A stretch of 64,000 nt of DNA from Bradyrhizobium sediminis. GTDB taxonomy: Bacteria; Pseudomonadota; Alphaproteobacteria; Rhizobiales; Xanthobacteraceae. Below are positions 63,297 to 64,000 of this stretch, piece by piece. The notes below the pieces were generated by a model. It was given only the letters and a program-made list of their open reading frames with translations. It ran no database searches and was not told the DNA's origin. Made by a program: the position numbers and the translations under genes. Position 1 is the first letter of the stretch. Each line of letters opens with the position of its first letter. The stretch is taken from contig NZ_CP076134.1 of NCBI RefSeq assembly GCF_018736085.1, positions 496,001 to 560,000 on the forward strand. The letters run 5' to 3'.

Positions 63297-64000
63297 ATGA
63301 AGGTCGGGGACAGGCACTTCCGAAGCATCTGGCTCGAGCAGGACGGCTGGTCGGTCGGCGCGATCGACCAGCGCCGGCTGCCGCACGATTTTGTCACGGT
63401 CCGGCTGGCAACCTCCGACGCCGCGGCGGATGCGATCCGGTCAATGCTGGTGCGCGGTGCGCCATTGATCGGCGCGACCGCGGCCTACGGGATGGCGCTG
63501 GCGATGCGGGCCGACTCGTCGGATGCCGCGCTCGATCAGGTCTATCAGACGCTAATTGGCACGCGGCCGACGGCGATCAACCTGCGATGGGCGCTCGACG
63601 AGATGCGGCGCCTGTTGCGGCCGTTGCCGCCGCAGCAGCGGACCGAGGCCGCCTACGCGCGCGCGACCGCGATTGCCGAAGAAGACATCGCCATCAACCA
63701 GGGTATCGGCCGGAACGGCCTCGAGCTGATCGAAAAGATCGTCGCCACGAAGCAACAGGGCGAGCGCATCAACGTGCTGACCCATTGCAACGCCGGCTGG
63801 CTGGCGACGGTCGACTGGGGCACCGCGACCGCGCCGATCTATCTGGCGCACGACCGCGGCCACCCCATCCATGTCTGGGTCGACGAGACCCGCCCGCGCA
63901 ATCAGGGCGCCTCGCTGACCGCCTGGGAGCTCGGCCATCACGGCGTGCCGCATACCGTCATCCCCGACAACACCGGCGGGCATCTGATGCAGCATGGCAT
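63297..64000 (+). CDS. mtnA: Methylthioribose-1-phosphate isomerase (cut by window edge)
   Basis: The frame begins at ATG 63297 and is open to the end of the window (234 residues of about 365). It isomerises methylthioribose 1-phosphate to the ribulose form. Landmarks are SMLVRGAPLIGATAAYGMAL (the RGAPAIG-type motif with Leu), INVLTHCNAGWLATVDWGTA (the catalytic Cys in THCNAG) and VWVDETRPRNQGASLTAWEL. It follows mtnP directly in methionine salvage. Confidence 0.95.
   Translation, partial: MKVGDRHFRSIWLEQDGWSVGAIDQRRLPHDFVTVRLATSDAAADAIRSMLVRGAPLIGATAAYGMALAMRADSSDAALDQVYQTLIGTRPTAINLRWALDEMRRLLRPLPPQQRTEAAYARATAIAEEDIAINQGIGRNGLELIEKIVATKQQGERINVLTHCNAGWLATVDWGTATAPIYLAHDRGHPIHVWVDETRPRNQGASLTAWELGHHGVPHTVIPDNTGGHLMQHG

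Overview
The window is chromosomal DNA of a Bradyrhizobium-like alphaproteobacterium. The inference rests on the GC-rich coding style, on gene neighbourhoods typical of that group (homogentisate cluster, OtsB-OtsA, DUF2783, DUF3175, a pseudo-caspase beside OmpA), and on mosaic intergenic repeats scattered between genes.

Layout. 1-7735 is envelope and regulatory DNA: the start of an AsmA-like protein, a Crp/Fnr regulator, an RND efflux pump with its adaptor, an OmpA-domain protein and a caspase-fold/TPR protein that has lost both catalytic residues. 7831-9368 is an insertion sequence of the IS1202/ISTde1 type with an apparent 16-bp target duplication. 9655-11915 carries a lactonase-like hydrolase, a beta-hydroxyacid dehydrogenase and a RidA protein. 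11952-20578 is a peripheral aromatic pathway centred on homogentisate: MarR regulator, flavin hydroxylase with a small DUF2783 partner, an unusual metallo-beta-lactamase-fold protein, HmgA, FahA, a DUF1272 protein, an Lrp regulator with a damaged 5' end, and HppD. 20713-27292 runs on the minus strand: CoA transferase, luciferase-like oxidoreductase and a form II CO-dehydrogenase-like molybdoenzyme in the order S-L-M. 27736-34921 has a chemoreceptor, DUF3175, an MFS transporter, trehalose synthesis (otsB, otsA) and a small exported protein.

A tRNA-Ser(GGA) gene at 35121-35210 is the anchor of an island reaching to 54008. A tyrosine integrase lies just inside. The last 14 bases of the tRNA recur at 47674, 50407 and 53995, so the locus looks like one mobile element (35211-47687) followed by two older remnants. 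The first element has integrase, AlpA-like regulator, a possible replication initiator and phage terminase genes but no recognisable portal, capsid or tail genes. Its far end holds a membrane-anchored protein overlapping a 420-residue protein with a HEPN-like RxxxxH motif, and an LmbU-like DNA-binding protein. The remnants hold tspO fragments, a frameshifted acyl-CoA dehydrogenase, an AraC regulator, a MAPEG protein, a nitroreductase and an IS1182-type insertion sequence.

From 54051 the chromosome resumes: DUF2786 protein, an alpha/beta hydrolase split by a stop codon, a UvrD-like helicase, a coiled-coil protein, RecQ, a SnoaL-like protein, a cytochrome c, and methionine-salvage genes mtnP and mtnA (the last cut by the window edge). 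All functional statements are from reading the sequence and family knowledge; no database search was run.
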